From assembly GCA_036346375.1 (NCBI GenBank), contig CM070517.1:11139161-11203160 (forward strand): 64,000 bases of DNA. The letters are read 5' to 3'. Positions 1-11,229 of this stretch are shown here, piece after piece. Under the pieces are notes generated by a model. That model did not search any database, was not told where the DNA came from, and saw nothing but the letters and a program-made list of their open reading frames with translations. Origin of the DNA: Guadua angustifolia. Taxonomy: Eukaryota; Streptophyta; Magnoliopsida; Poales; Poaceae. The translations under genes were made by a program, and so were the position numbers. Position 1 is the stretch's first letter. Every line of letters begins with the position of its first letter.

Positions 1-3000
1 TTTAAATTTATCCTTCTCTTGATTAATTCAATATCAGAAAGGTAATTATCAAAAATAAATAAAAATATTTTATTTAAGCTCTAAATGCCCTGAAATATTT
101 TCTGGAATTTTTCTAGAATTTTTCGGGTATTTTTAGTGCCCTAAATAATTATTTTGATTTTCTAGAATTGTTTTAATTGTTAAAGCCAGAAAAATGCTAG
201 CTACAGTGTCGGGCCGAGCCCAACACTGTGCGCGCGTCAGCTGAAACCCTAGCGCCGCCGTTCCGGGCCGTTCGATCCCGATTGGACGGATGAGGTTGGG
301 CCACGTCGCCTGCTCATGAGAGCCGTTGGATCGTAGCAACTTGAGCCGGCCGGATTGCGCCGCATGGCATGGGCAGCCAAACAGTCGCTCGCCCTGGACC
401 GTTGGATTACGATCGAATGGCCATGCCCAATGCCGCTTCGCCCGAACCCCGGTGCCGTTGGATCAAGCCGAATGGACGGACCGGATTACGCCAAGACGGA
501 GGGGCAAACAATAGCGCCACCGTTGGCTGGTCACGAGATCTGTCAGAGGATTTGCGTGTTTTCCAAAGCCTCTCAACGACCGTGTTATAGCGCATTTAAC
601 CGATCTCTTCGCCCTGCATAGTTTGTCCGTTTGCCCGTTAGCTGCCGTGCTCCATAGCTTGCGCCCGAGCTCACCGGAGTAGAACCCCTTCTCTTCTCGA
701 TTTTCCTTGATTTCCACCATCGTCCGCCGCTCTCCACCGCAACCAAGACTTGTCCCGAGTCCGCCGTGCCAAGACGCGTCAAGTGGACCACTTCATCCAG
801 TCGGAGAAGCTCGGAAACGCCGTCGCCTACCTCGTCTTCCCCAACTCCGGTAGCAAGCGCCGCCGCCTCTACTTCAGAACATCGCAGCTCGCCGTCGCCG
901 TCGGATCTCCATCTAACGCTTGAGGTAAGGACACGTCTCCCTTCCCATAGAGCTAGATTTGATTAGCTTCGGTAGATCTCGACCGTAGAATCTTGATCTG
1001 ACCGCCGCCATAGCGCCACGTAGCTACCCTTGATGCTTTGAAAATGGTCGTTGGATGATCATCGTGCTGTTCCGGTAAGCCCACGTAGCCAATTTAGGTT
1101 CACCTGAAAATGTCCGTCGGATCTTGTCTCAACGGTGCCGATGGCATCATGTAGATTAGTAACGGTAGATCTTGGCCGTTAGATCTTGGATATTCGGCTT
1201 GGATTGAGCCACGTAGGCTCAGCAGCAGTGCATCGCTCGGGTATCAGCAGCCGTAGGATCTTTATCCAACCGCACCAGTGAGTCCACGTAGCCTCTTCAA
1301 CGCGCTTGATAATGTCCATTGAAACTTTAGATCTGTGGTGGAGATTTTGCCACGTAGCTCTCCAGTAGTTTAGTCACGCTAAACCGTAACCGTCGATTCT
1401 TGGATGACCGGCCGTGATGCATGCACGTGTCACTCACCGGGCTATCCACGTCGCTACGTCGAAGGCTGGTCGTTGGATCAGATCTAAGCCGTAGAATTTT
1501 GAATATGCGGGCGAGATGTTGCCGTATCGTTAGCCAGTAGGAGCGCGCCATGTGGCCTGGGGTACCGAAGCGGTGCCGAGCCTGCGCCGTAGGATTTTGA
1601 ATGAGCGGTGTGGATGTTGCCGCGTGGCGTAGGTTGACCGTGCGAAGACCGACCGTTGGATTCAGATCCAACGGGCGGGAACGCGTGTAACCGCGTGGAC
1701 CAATGGATGCGCGCCATGTGTTAGCTGCTGAGCGGACCGAGCACTGTTCCGTCGGGCCCACCTGTCAGTGGGAAGCCGTGAGGGCTGACGTCATCATGAC
1801 GTCACCATGAAATTGGTCGGTGAAGATTGCTTTAGTGGACCGAGTCCACGGTGAACCCGAGCCAAGCCGTAAGCCCGATCCATAGACTCGAGGCGACGTG
1901 GCTAGCTCCGGTGCTAACACGTGTCAAGCCGAGGAATTTAACTGGGATTTCCAGTAGAAAAATAAATCAATTAATTCGGGTATTTCTTTTATTTGTATAT
2001 ACAAAATTACAATCGCTATAACTTTTGCGTTTTAACTCCGAATTGAGCGATTCCAGTTCCTAAAAATTTGTAAAAATGTGAACTATTTATTAGTGAATTT
2101 TATTTTATTTTTAGAGTTGATCTTGTTGTCTGTTTGAGTATTTATTTTATGTTGCTTGATGCGAGTAGACTCCGAATTACCGGAAGTTGACGGGGAGGAG
2201 TTCGGGGATCCATTTCAAGCTTCGGAACCAGACCAACCACTTTTCGAAGGCAAGTCATGCTTTGACCATATCGTTCCTAGATTTTGAAAATGTATTTCAA
2301 TTTAAACTACGCATGCTATATTAACTAGAAAAATGACAATGATTAATTTTGGGTAGAGTAGATAATACACCTACCTTGATTATGCCACCTTGTATATTAT
2401 TTGTATGCCCTGAAATCCTTGACACTCTAAGTATAAATTTAAGTTGGTTGCTATCATAATGCCAACACGGGAGGCTAGACCGTGATTAGTTGCTTAGTTT
2501 GCTTGTGTGCGTTGAATGACTTTCAAATTGCAAAAGAATATTGACTAAACAAATATGGAACGCATTTTGGAATAATGCGATGATGTCATGAGATGGATTT
2601 GGGGGTAGCGACCTGCGTGGTTCTACTTATGCAATGAAGAAGGTATTGGCATGTGTTGCATAAATGCAAACCGGGGTGGGAAAATGATTTGGACCGGGGC
2701 AAGTGGCAAGTTGGCTCCGTGCCAGGTGGGCCTGTGTGGCAACCGGATGTACTAAAGATTGTAAAGGCTGTGTGCCGAGAAATATAAAATGGATGTCTTG
2801 CTCGGGACAGTTAAGGACTTCACCTTGCAAGCCTTTGAACTGAGTTACTCGTACAACCACTTGTCTGGAATGGGACAGACCTAGTTTAGTTGGGTTCTAA
2901 TATCTTTCCTTTGACACCTCGGGGCGGCAGTTACACATGAGTGTAACTGTGAGGGGGAGCGTACCTGTGCTACGGCTTGGTACCCATCCAACAGTATTCG

Positions 3001-3865
3001 CTTGTTCTGAACTTTGGCTCCGAGTGAGGGAAGTGTTGGAAGGGCAATACTAGGGTGGTTCATAGGTTAGGTGTTAGTCTCTGAAAGATTTTGTTGCAAT
3101 CAATCACCTGTGTGGTGAGCGACTGTATCCTATGGGTAAAGTGTACAGCCTCTGCAGAGTGTATGTGTTAAATCTATTCGAATAGCCGCGTCCGCGGTAT
3201 TGGACAATGCTCGGGGATTACAGTCAAGGGGTAGATTTTCAAAATAAAAAGTGGAATGGGTGGCTGTGTGCCAAAGATTGATGAATCAAGCTTAGGGTTG
3301 TGTGCCAAACTCTTGGAAAAAGAATTGAGGAATTAATTATTATAGTAATGGTTTTACGCTTTTAACCTAATTAAGACTATCTGTTAAAAGAAATGCTGCT
3401 TCATGCAAAATAGCCAATTAAGCCTTTCCTTTGGAATAAGCCATGCATGTAGTAATAGAACTGCATTGTGCATGACTTGTTGAGTATGTTGTATACTCAC
3501 CCTTGCTTCAACAAAAACCTCAGAAGAAGAAGCAACACCAGCTTGGGAGGAGTTTAACGAAGGTCTAGAGAATTAGGGTTGAGCCTCGTCAGTTGCCTGT
3601 GGCAGAACGAGGGGTTCATTGACGTACTTTTGCTTCCGCTGTTGAACTTGTGTTACTTGGTTATTTATCGCCCTGCGTGGCGAATTATTGTAAGGTGACC
3701 ATAAGGTCGTGTAACTCGTTTATAATTATGTTTGAGGTACTTAATTATTATTTCCGCTGTGTATGATTGTGGTATCTCAACCTATTTATCCTGTGTGTAC
3801 TAGCGTGATCCTGGACTAGTACAGAATACACAGAGGGTCCGGATTTGCAAATTCGGTTCCCGACA
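1..3865 (+). mobile_element. Right part of a long LTR (retrotransposon, left end outside window)
   Basis: The block ends at 3,864-3,865 in CA after a tail typical of long grass gypsy-type LTRs: a repeated tactag/ctagta motif, a run through gggtccggatttgcaaattc, then cccgaca. It interrupts the coding frame of the gag-like gene on its right, so it inserted into that gene. The first 200 bases are AT-rich with ctagaattttt-type motifs, 200-1,960 is GC-rich, and the rest is AT-rich. No long coding region is convincing; the short reading frames at 355-966 lie in GC-rich low-complexity DNA. The first five bases beyond the end (gtcgt) would be the target duplication, but the other copy is off the window. 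It could be a solo LTR or the 3' LTR of a full element. Family assignment is by general resemblance only. Confidence 0.6.
990..1760. repeat. Degenerate repeats with cacgtagc and gttggatc modules
   Basis: Within the long LTR a loose unit recurs roughly every 60-120 bases. It pairs a ccacgtagc-like ACGT motif with a cgttggatc or cgtagatctt motif, seen for example near 1,018, 1,080, 1,140, 1,215, 1,275, 1,350, 1,445 and 1,475. Copies are diverged and unevenly spaced. The ACGT cores resemble plant bZIP-binding sites, but no function can be shown from sequence. Confidence 0.5.
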
Positions 3866-4417
3866 GTCGTCCTCCAGGTCACCCGCCTTCTGGGTCTGCT
3901 TCTTTTCGTTGATGGGGGTTCCGTCGAACGCCAGCGTGCCGTCCTCGCCCCACTTCAAATAGAACCACCGTTCGGTCCATGGGCCAAGGGAGTCCCGAGG
4001 ACAGATTTGGGGGAAGGACCAAGGGATCCCCGTCCGCAGCCGGAAGTAGAGACATCCGATCACAGGGTCCTTCCCGGTGCGGAAGACGGAGAAGAAGCGA
4101 AAGAAAAGCGAGGGGGTGGGAAGGATCCCAAGGAACCCCTCACACAAATGAGAAAAGATGGAAAGGAGAAGAATGGAGTTGGGTACCAGATTGATAAGCT
4201 CGATCTCGCATTGTGTGAGAACGGCTACAAGGAAGTCGCTCTCCGGCGTCCGCAGGCCGAAGAGCATGTAATGCTCCGTGCTGACGAGTTCGTCGTCCCG
4301 TGGCTGCGGCTCGGTCTCTCCGTCCGGCTGCCGCCACGTCGTCGGGTCCAACAGTCCCAAGCCCTCGAGCTCTTTCATCCTCGCCGCCATCAGGGAACTC
4401 TTTCCAAGCTTGGCCAT
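3866..4417 (-). pseudogene. Truncated gypsy-type gag-like gene (putative gypsy type transposon family)
   Basis: Reading on the minus strand from an ATG at 4,417 the product begins MAKLGKSSLMAARMKELEGL and stays open for about 184 codons until the LTR at 3,865 cuts it. Residues about 55-120 match the pattern of the plant 'putative gypsy type transposon' domain (PF04195): a hydrophobic stretch around NLVPNSILLLSIFSHLCEGF followed by FRTG, a glycine/cysteine segment and RLRTGIPW. These proteins are the N-terminal gag-like part of grass gypsy elements. The C-terminal part is missing, removed or displaced by the LTR insertion. The frame is also open upstream to 4,573, but 4,417 fits the family start and leaves about 110 bases below a TATA-like box. 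Probably a dead fragment. Confidence 0.7.
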
Positions 4418-4527
4418 TGCGGTTGAGGGGAAGTTTGGTCGGTGGGAGAAGAAGGGCTCGAGCGAGGAGTTAGGAGGAAAAGACTGCGAGAAGGTCGAGA
4501 GTTCTTCAAAGTTACAATAGTCTCGAG

Positions 4528-4537
4528 TTTTATAAGC
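4528..4537 (-). promoter_or_regulatory. TATA-like box upstream of the gag-like fragment
   Basis: On the minus strand the sequence reads ttataaaact about 110 bases before the ATG at 4,417, in a spacing usual for a plant core promoter. Motif only. Confidence 0.4.
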
Positions 4538-4609
4538 CTGGTGCGCTGCAGGCCGGGAGTTAGGGCACCTCAAAAGGCGCGTCGATCAGGTGATTCGACA
4601 GGTGCAGTT

Positions 4610-4875
4610 AATGGACTTGGGACTTGGTTGCTGTCTTCTTTCGCGTACCACTGTCTATAGGCTTCCTCCCGCTCCTCTTCTTCATTGATCATGGAGTCCT
4701 GCGTGTCCAACTTTTCCAATGAAAAATTTCATGTTCTATGAAGATATAGAACATGAAATTTTTCATTGGAAAAGTTGGACACGCAGTACTCCATGATCAA
4801 TGAAGAAGAGGAGCGGGAGGAAGCCTATAGACAGTGGTACGCGAAAGAAGACAACAACCAAGTCCCAAGTCCATT
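4610..4875. repeat. Near-perfect palindrome, two 130-bp arms with a 6-bp spacer
   Basis: The arm 4,610-4,739 is the reverse complement of 4,746-4,875 with only two mismatches that I can see (in the ggagtc/agtact position and in gttgctg/caacaac), separated by gaagat. The right arm reads as an Asn-Glu-Glu-Glu-rich peptide (INEEEEREEAYRQWYAKED), and a related stretch occurs at about 39,650-39,800 inside CACTA element B, so the arms derive from transposon sequence. The similarity to element B continues beyond the right arm to about 4,960. The left arm adjoins the promoter side of the gag-like fragment. Any transcript through it would fold into a long hairpin. Confidence 0.9.
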
Positions 4876-6255
4876 TCAAGCGAGCATGTCTCCTCATGGC
4901 TTCCCTTCTCGGTGTACCGGACGCTCTCGTGACACCCATGCTTCTTGAACTTGCAGGGGCTTATTTTTTTTAAACACATACATTTTTGGTCAACAAAATA
5001 TACATACACATAAAATTGTAGGATCAAATTCATTATATATCGAGAGTTACAAACAAGAGAAAATTCTAGCAAGTTTAAACTCTATAAACTTGTCAGACTT
5101 TTCTCTTTTTTGTAACTCTCGGTATATAATGAATCTTGAAATTTCATACAACTGCTTACTATTACAATTAGTGGCACAACTATTAACTAAATGAACTACA
5201 ACTACTTACTATTACAATTAGTGGCACAAAACAAATATTTACAACACATGTATACATCTTTCTGAAACAAATATTTACAACACATGTATACATCTTTCAA
5301 GAAGATATACAAAGCACCAAATTGAAGTTTACTTTTGGTGCAATATAAATAACCACAGAGCAAAATGATCAAAACAGCACATGTGCAGATGTGAATTCAC
5401 AAGGCAACTAGCATAAGCTCAACTTGTTTATTTTGAGTGTTCTCAGATGTCGGGTTGCCCAAAGGCCCTCCTCGCCACAAGGGACGAGTAATAGACTAAT
5501 TTGTGACAACCTTACCTTAGTAATAATTCGTTAGTCTTCCATAGCATGTAGCTATCCATGAACACATAATGGCCAACAAAAGGTAATCCGATGAGACTAA
5601 CAAAAAAATAATATCCAATTATATGACATCATATTACACTAGATTAATTACACTTCTCTCATCAAAAATGTGTTTGTGATTGTATTAATACAAATATTTT
5701 TATCACAATACATCTTTTGAACCGAACCACTAAAACAATGGAATAACATACTCATGGGATTAAACCAACAATCCCTTCAAAAGAGCATGTGCAAATTACT
5801 AATTTTTTTCACACATAAACAAGAACTGAGTGCTGACAAGGCAGAAAGGAACCAGATTTTTATGATGCTAAGGCAAATGTGGTACTTGACATGCTTCTCC
5901 AATGCACATACTAATAGATTAGGCATATTATATCCATTATAAGCATTAGATAACATACTAAAGGTTTCCTTTACATTAATGCCACATTATCCCTCCATAT
6001 TAACAACATAATATTACACTAGATAAATAGCACATTGCACACTCGGGAATGGTGTACTATAAGTCCATAAGTAGGTCTTTCAAGGATGTAAATCTAATTG
6101 TTTTGTGTAAGCTCATCTAGCATAGAACCATCCTTCATCTTATTCAAGGAAATGTTACCAAACAACCAAAAGCAACAACCAAATATAGGATATCTATCAA
6201 TAGGGTGAAACATATCAACAAAGCCATAAGAAAAATATGGAAATACGTTGGCGCC
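4876..6255. other. AT-rich stretch without recognisable genes
   Basis: To about 4,960 this continues the segment shared with CACTA element B. It then holds a foldback (5,028-5,134, listed separately), a run of short tandem repeats at about 5,151-5,300 (a 36-bp unit starting aaacaaatatttacaac occurs twice, at 5,229 and 5,265) and AT-rich DNA. The short open frames here have no recognisable product. Confidence 0.5.
5028..5134. repeat. Small foldback (stem-loop)
   Basis: attcattatatatcgagag near 5,028 pairs with ctctcggtatataatgaat ending at 5,134. The inner parts (acaagagaaaa and ttttctctttt) also pair, giving arms of roughly 45 bases with some mismatches. It could be a MITE remnant; no target duplication was found. 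Confidence 0.6.
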
Positions 6256-6419
6256 TCAAATTTATTAGCTAGAAATATCATTTGCATTAATAGGAGATAC
6301 TCAAATTTATTAGCTAGAACTATCATTTGCATTAATAGGAGATACTCAACTTTATTATCTAGAATTATCATTTGCATTAATAGGAGATACTCAACTTTAT
6401 TAGCTAGAACTATCATTTT
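6256..6419. repeat. 45-bp tandem repeat, about 3.7 copies
   Basis: Copies at 6,256-6,300, 6,301-6,345 and 6,346-6,390, with a partial fourth from 6,391. Each starts tcaa(a/c)tttattagctag and ends taggagatac. Copies differ by only a few bases, so the expansion is fairly recent. It is open in some frames on both strands, but that is a by-product of the repeat. Confidence 0.9.
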
Positions 6420-6839
6420 TTGTCGGTCTCATCGGATTACTTTGGTATTAAGCAGTTCGCGAAAGAACTAGAATATATTAATCGAAGGCGAGCAAATATC
6501 AAACTAATCAGAATTAATGAGTAAGTATCGTTCAGATTCAAACTAATCAAGTCTGCAAGAAGACACGGTGTCACCGGTGACAGACTCTAATAGCATCGAA
6601 CACAAGAGCTAGCATAACAAGTCTTGATGAAAATATGATTGAGAAAATAACAGTCTACAGTTCAAGGCCTAAAAGCAGAGAGATAAATGTTACGGTCATA
6701 CTTTTACCCTAGTTCATCACAGAGCAACAAACAGCTTTGAAAATCTGAGATTAGTTGTCACAAATTGTCTATTGCGGTCCCAAATCCTCCTTGAACACTA
6801 TACCCACATGCTAGGTCCCCAAGCCAAATGAATTGACTG

Positions 6840-6960
6840 GCCCCTTAGCATCTGCACATGCACATCTGAAACATTCACAATCACATTCACAATCACATGC
6901 ACATTCACATTCACATTCACATTCACATCTGCACATTCACATCTGCACAACCACATTCGC
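6840..6960. repeat. Hexanucleotide-type microsatellite (cacatt/cacaat)
   Basis: Imperfect runs of cacattcacaatcacattcacatctg occupy most of this interval and lead directly into the GC-rich block on the right. Translated frames show artefactual His-Ser or Asn-Val repeats. Confidence 0.8.
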
Positions 6961-7262
6961 ACATCGCAAGAGCAGTACCAAGGCGACGGCGCGGAGACGG
7001 TGGGGAGGTCGAGGCGGCGGGGAGACGGTGGGGAGGTGAAGGCGACGGTGGGGAGGAGACGCGGCCGTCTGAGTCGAGGCAACGCGGGCGGTCCGAGGCG
7101 AAGCGAGGCGAAGCGAGGCGACGGCGGCCCGAGTCGAGGCGGCGGCGGGAGCTTTGACGCGAACCGGACGGCGGGGCCAGGCGTCGAGGCTCGGGGAGCT
7201 CGAGGCGGCTGGCCAAAAGCGAGAGGAGGCGGGCTAGGGCTAAGGTAAATGAGAAGAAGACG
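6923..7262 (-). pseudogene. GC-rich first-exon-like block of a minus-strand CACTA gene
   Basis: A very GC-rich block with cgaggcgaagcgaggcg repeats lies just downstream, on the minus strand, of a TATA box at 7,270-7,276 and a subterminal-repeat array. The minus-strand frame 7,216-6,923 is open and Arg/Ser/Pro-rich. Element D has the same order: repeat array (51,660), GC-rich open block (51,331-51,567), then the Ptta-like second gene leftwards. By analogy this is the 5' end of element A's second gene, whose body is not recognisable here. The protein reading is doubtful. Confidence 0.35.
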
Positions 7263-7269
7263 CGTTTCT

Positions 7270-7276
7270 ATTTATA
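7270..7276 (-). promoter_or_regulatory. TATA box, minus strand (element A second promoter)
   Basis: The minus strand reads actataaatagaaac here, a canonical TATA box, directly left of the subterminal repeat array and pointing into the GC-rich block. Confidence 0.5.
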
Positions 7277-7287
7277 GTGGTGGATAT

Positions 7288-7510
7288 CATCGCGGTTGGT
7301 CATACCAACCTAAGAAGTGATATATATCACCGCCGGTCCATTGTAACCGGCGGTGATAGTGGAATCATCCACCAACCGGCAAGTGATAGTGGAATACTAC
7401 CGCGGTCCATTATACAACCGGCAAGTGATAGTGGAATACTACTGCCGGTCCATTGTACAACCGCGGTGATAGTGGAATACTACCGCTCCATTGTACAACC
7501 CAGTGATAAG
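7288..7510. repeat. CACTA subterminal-type repeat array (internal)
   Basis: Several imperfect palindromic units of the form accgccggt(n)aaccggcggtgat recur, alternating with gatagtggaat. The motif is the same as in the arrays at 12,456-12,720 and 13,440-13,774, so it belongs to CACTA element A. Confidence 0.75.
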
Positions 7511-7867
7511 CTCTTGCCCATATTCTCGTTAAAATTTGTTTTTTTATTACTCTTAATATAGGACGAATTTGATCATGAAATTTTATATGTAGATGGGGTA
7601 AGATGAGATGTACATCCATGATTTTGTTTCAGAATTTTTGGAAACTTTTCTTAGTTTGATTGCACGGTGATTGCACCAAATTTGTCAAATTCGAACAAAT
7701 TCAAGTGCGATCAAAATCACAAAAATCCAAATGCAATAAAACTTTCAATTTGATCAAAAGAAAGCATAACCTCAATTTCCATTATTGCATATATTACATT
7801 AATTGTTACATATGAGAAAATAAACATGTCGTTCATACAAAAGAAAGCATACATTTCATTACTACAA
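7511..7867. other. AT-rich 3' flank of the element A transposase gene
   Basis: No gene seen. Lies between the repeat array and the TNP2 stop codon; probably the 3' untranslated and spacer part of element A. Confidence 0.4.
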
Positions 7868-10800
7868 CTAAGCTACGACTCGACCTTCGTTATGATCGCG
7901 GCGTATGTATGTAGCAAATCCAACGTCTTCCATGGTACTTAGGTCAACGTCCTCTCCAAAGGGGGAAGCTCATCGAATTGGTTGTACTCTTCCTCGTCGA
8001 CAACATTCTCAACTCCGACAATCCTTCTTTTTCCTTGAATAACCACGTGGCGCTCCTTGTTAGCGAGATTGGTTACAAAGAAGATTTGTGTCACGAAATT
8101 AGCAAGTACGAATGGTTCTTCTCTGTGATCAAGCGAGTTTGAGGTCCACAGTAGTGATGCCGCACTTGTCGATATTCACGCCACGGAAGTCGACCCATTG
8201 GCACCGAAGAGAGGGACCTTCAAAGGACCATAGTCAAGCTCCCAAATCTCTTCTATGAATCCGTAGTAGGTTTGCCTATTTCCATTCTTTGTCATAGGCA
8301 TCTATACGGATACCGCTATTTTGATTGGTGCTCTTTTATCTTGCGCTCTTGTATAAAATGTAAAACCATTTATGTCGTATCCTTGGAATGTCCGAATTGT
8401 AGTTGACGGTCCCTGAGCCAACAATTTCAACTGAGTGCAGTCTGTCTCCGTACGCATCATGTGTCTACACAACCAATCGCCGAAATTATCTCTGTGCTCT
8501 CTCGCGAGCCAACCCTCTGACCTCCCTGGGTTTGTTTTGGATAGCACGTTCTTGTGCATGTCGACATATGGGGCCACCACAACTGATTGTCCCAAAACTG
8601 CGAAATGTGCTTGTGTAAATGCAGCTAGATTGCTAGTACGTACTGATTTCTCGCCTAGTGTCCCTTTCCCCTGTAGCCTTCCCTCATGCCGAGATATAAG
8701 CACACCAATCGGTTTGAGATCCATATAATCGACGCAGAACTCAATGACCTCCTCGGTTCCCCAGCCATCGGCAATGCAGCCTTCCAGTCGATTTCGGTTA
8801 TGAACATATTTCTTTATAACCCCCATGAATCTCTCGAAAGGGTACATCTGATGTAGAAATACGGGACCAAGAATTCGTATCTCTTTCACAATGTGAACAA
8901 TGAGATGGACCATAATATCAAAAAAGATGGAGAAACACATCTCAAGCACGCATGCAGTGTGAACCACGTCTTCTGCAGCTTGTCTAGTATTAATGGATCG
9001 ATGGCCTTCGTGAAATCGCGTTGAAGAATGAACACAACTTGATAATTGGGTCTCGGACTTTCTCTGGCGAGAACCCCTAATTGCAATTGGAAGCATCGTG
9101 TCATCATCACGTGGCAATCGTGAGACTTTATACCAATTAACTTTAAGTCTTTCATTGAGACTAGTCTCTTTATGTTAGCGAGTAACGAGACGGAACTTTG
9201 ATTCCGTGCAAGCATTCGCAAACGCTAATTTTCTCTTTCTTGCTCAAAGTGTAGCAGTGCGGGAAGGTACTTTTTGCTGTATCCATTTCTTCGTGATGCG
9301 CTCCTTCCTCGATTTCATATCTTGAGGTCCATCCTTGCTTGAAGTGTATCTTTCGTTTTGCGGTATGTCGAGAAGATACCAAGCAAGCTATCACACACGT
9401 TCTTCTCTATGTGCATAGCGTCGATTGCGTGTCGAACTTCCAGTGCTGCCAATAAGGTAGGATCCAAAATATTGATTTCTTTTTCCACAAAGGAGCCTTA
9501 TCCGGGAAGTCGGAATAGATGTACCTGGCTCCCTTTCGTGAATAATTGTAAGGTCCTTTACTGCGGCAAATATCTGCTTCCCGATCGATTCTTTGAGCTA
9601 ATGCGTCTCCTTTGTCCCGTCAAAAGCTCTCTTATTATTGCGGTATGGGTGATCCTTACGGAGGAACCTACGATGCGCATGTAAGCCATTTTAATTTGTT
9701 CTTCACCACCGGCTATTTGTATCATCCGAGCCTTTGGGCGCATCCGTTGAAGCCTTTTGTCGTGCGCCCGACAGGTTGCCAAGAGCAGGATAATCATTAA
9801 TGGTTACAAACAATAATGCCCGTAGGATAAAGTTTTCTCTTTTATACTCATCCCATACACGTACACCATCGGTCCACAATATTAGAAGATCTTCAACCAA
9901 TGGTTTGAGGTACACATCGATATCATTGCCGGGTTGCACGGCCCTTGGATCAATAGTGGCATCATAATGTACTTTCGCTTCATGCAAAGCCAAGGAGGAA
10001 GGTTGTAGATGCATAAAGTCACCGCCAAGTCTTTGTGATGACTACTCATGTTGCCAAAAGGATTCATCCCATCGTACTCAACCCGAACCTTATATTCCTC
10101 ACATCATATGCAAAGCGCTTCTTATATTTTCGTCGATGTTCCTCCATTGCACGTAATCAGCGAGGTGTCTGAGCATTCCATCCTTCTTACGCTCTTGGCG
10201 TGCCATCGTAACAATTGGGCATACCTTTTGTTCGCAAACAATCGCTTGACGGGATTATAGGAAATACCACACCACCTTACGGGACACCTCTTCTTCTTCG
10301 CCTCACCCGACATCTTCGTTCTCGATATCGGCGTCGTTGCCCTTATACCGCTTTGCTTTGCAAACAACACAGGCATCCATGTCTGCAAACTCATTGCGAT
10401 ACAATATGCAATCGTTTGGACATGCGTGTATTCTTTGTACTTCCAGTCCCAGCAGGCGGACAACTGCTTGGCACGGATGCGTAGTTGAAGGCAACACGTT
10501 ACCCTCTGGAAGCAAGTCCCCCAAGAGACATAACAGCTCAGTAAAGCTCTTATCGGACCAACCATTGCTTGCCTTCAAGCTGCGAGAGTGAAAGCACGGT
10601 ATGCACTTTACGTGCTCCTCCTTGCAGCTTCGGGTACAATGGCGTTGTAGAGTCTTCTACCATCTGTTGGAACTTTTGAAACTCCCTTTCACTCGTGAAG
10701 TCCCCTCCCCATCACGCAAACATTTGATCTAGATCATCTTCGTGGGTATCAACGAACGCATCTTCCACCGCCGTCATATCGTTGTCTCCGTCATCTCCAT

Positions 10801-11104
10801 CAATGTGTTGCCCTTCATGTACAATATCATCTTCATCAATGTGTTGCCCTTCATGTACAATATCATCTTCACCGTGCTCACTCCAACAGGTATAGCCAGC
10901 CTTGAAACCCCTTCGAAGCAAGTGTGCACGTATCGACTCTATGTTACAAAACATCTTCTCATTTTTGCAATCAACGCATGGACAACACATATAGTCCGCC
11001 AGGTTTCTCGACTTGTGTGCCGCAGCCACATTCAGAAAACAAGTCACACCATTAAAGAACTCTGCACCACAACGGTCCGTGTCATACATCCACCTTCGGT
11101 CCAT
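7868..11104 (-). pseudogene. Decayed TNP2-like CACTA transposase gene (element A)
   Basis: The ATG is at 11,104 (MDRRWMY...). The N-terminal transposase-associated domain with its Cys pattern (YMCCPCVDCKNEK) lies at about 10,860-11,104. The Transposase_21 (TNP2) core is spread over about 9,700-10,580: LGLEVQRIHACPNDCILYRN, MNPFGNMSSHHKDLAVTLCI, then DIDVYLKPLVEDLL. A DUF4218-type region (YPFERFMGVIKKYVHN...) is at about 8,300-9,000, and the DUF4216-type C-terminus (VIQGKRRIVGVENVVDEEEY) ends at a TAG at 7,868. The order is that of grass TNP2 proteins, which excise CACTA elements with a DDE mechanism. The parts lie in different frames, with only one 271-codon stretch open (8,302-9,117), so frameshifts have disabled the gene unless several are introns. 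Confidence 0.85.
10801..10872. repeat. 36-bp in-frame duplication in the transposase acidic linker
   Basis: Two adjacent 36-base copies (10,801-10,836 and 10,837-10,872) keep the frame and repeat the peptide DDIVHEGQHID after the N-terminal domain of the element A transposase. Elements B and F have an acidic linker here but not this duplication. Confidence 0.85.
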
Positions 11105-11229
11105 CTACAGTTAATTATATCAAACTACATTTCAGTATATGAACAAACGATATCAAAATAATTTATTCTTTATAGTAGTCATGCATTGCTAATTAATTAA
11201 AACGATAAACACATTATAAGCACATAAGC

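Noticed and set aside
6833..7082. His-Ser and Asn-Val repeat proteins
   Set aside because: Translation of the cacatt microsatellite only.
7288..7510. CRISPR-like array of regularly repeated units
   Set aside because: Units are imperfect palindromes of a CACTA subterminal motif with irregular spacing, in a plant genome; same for 12,456-12,720 and 13,440-13,774.
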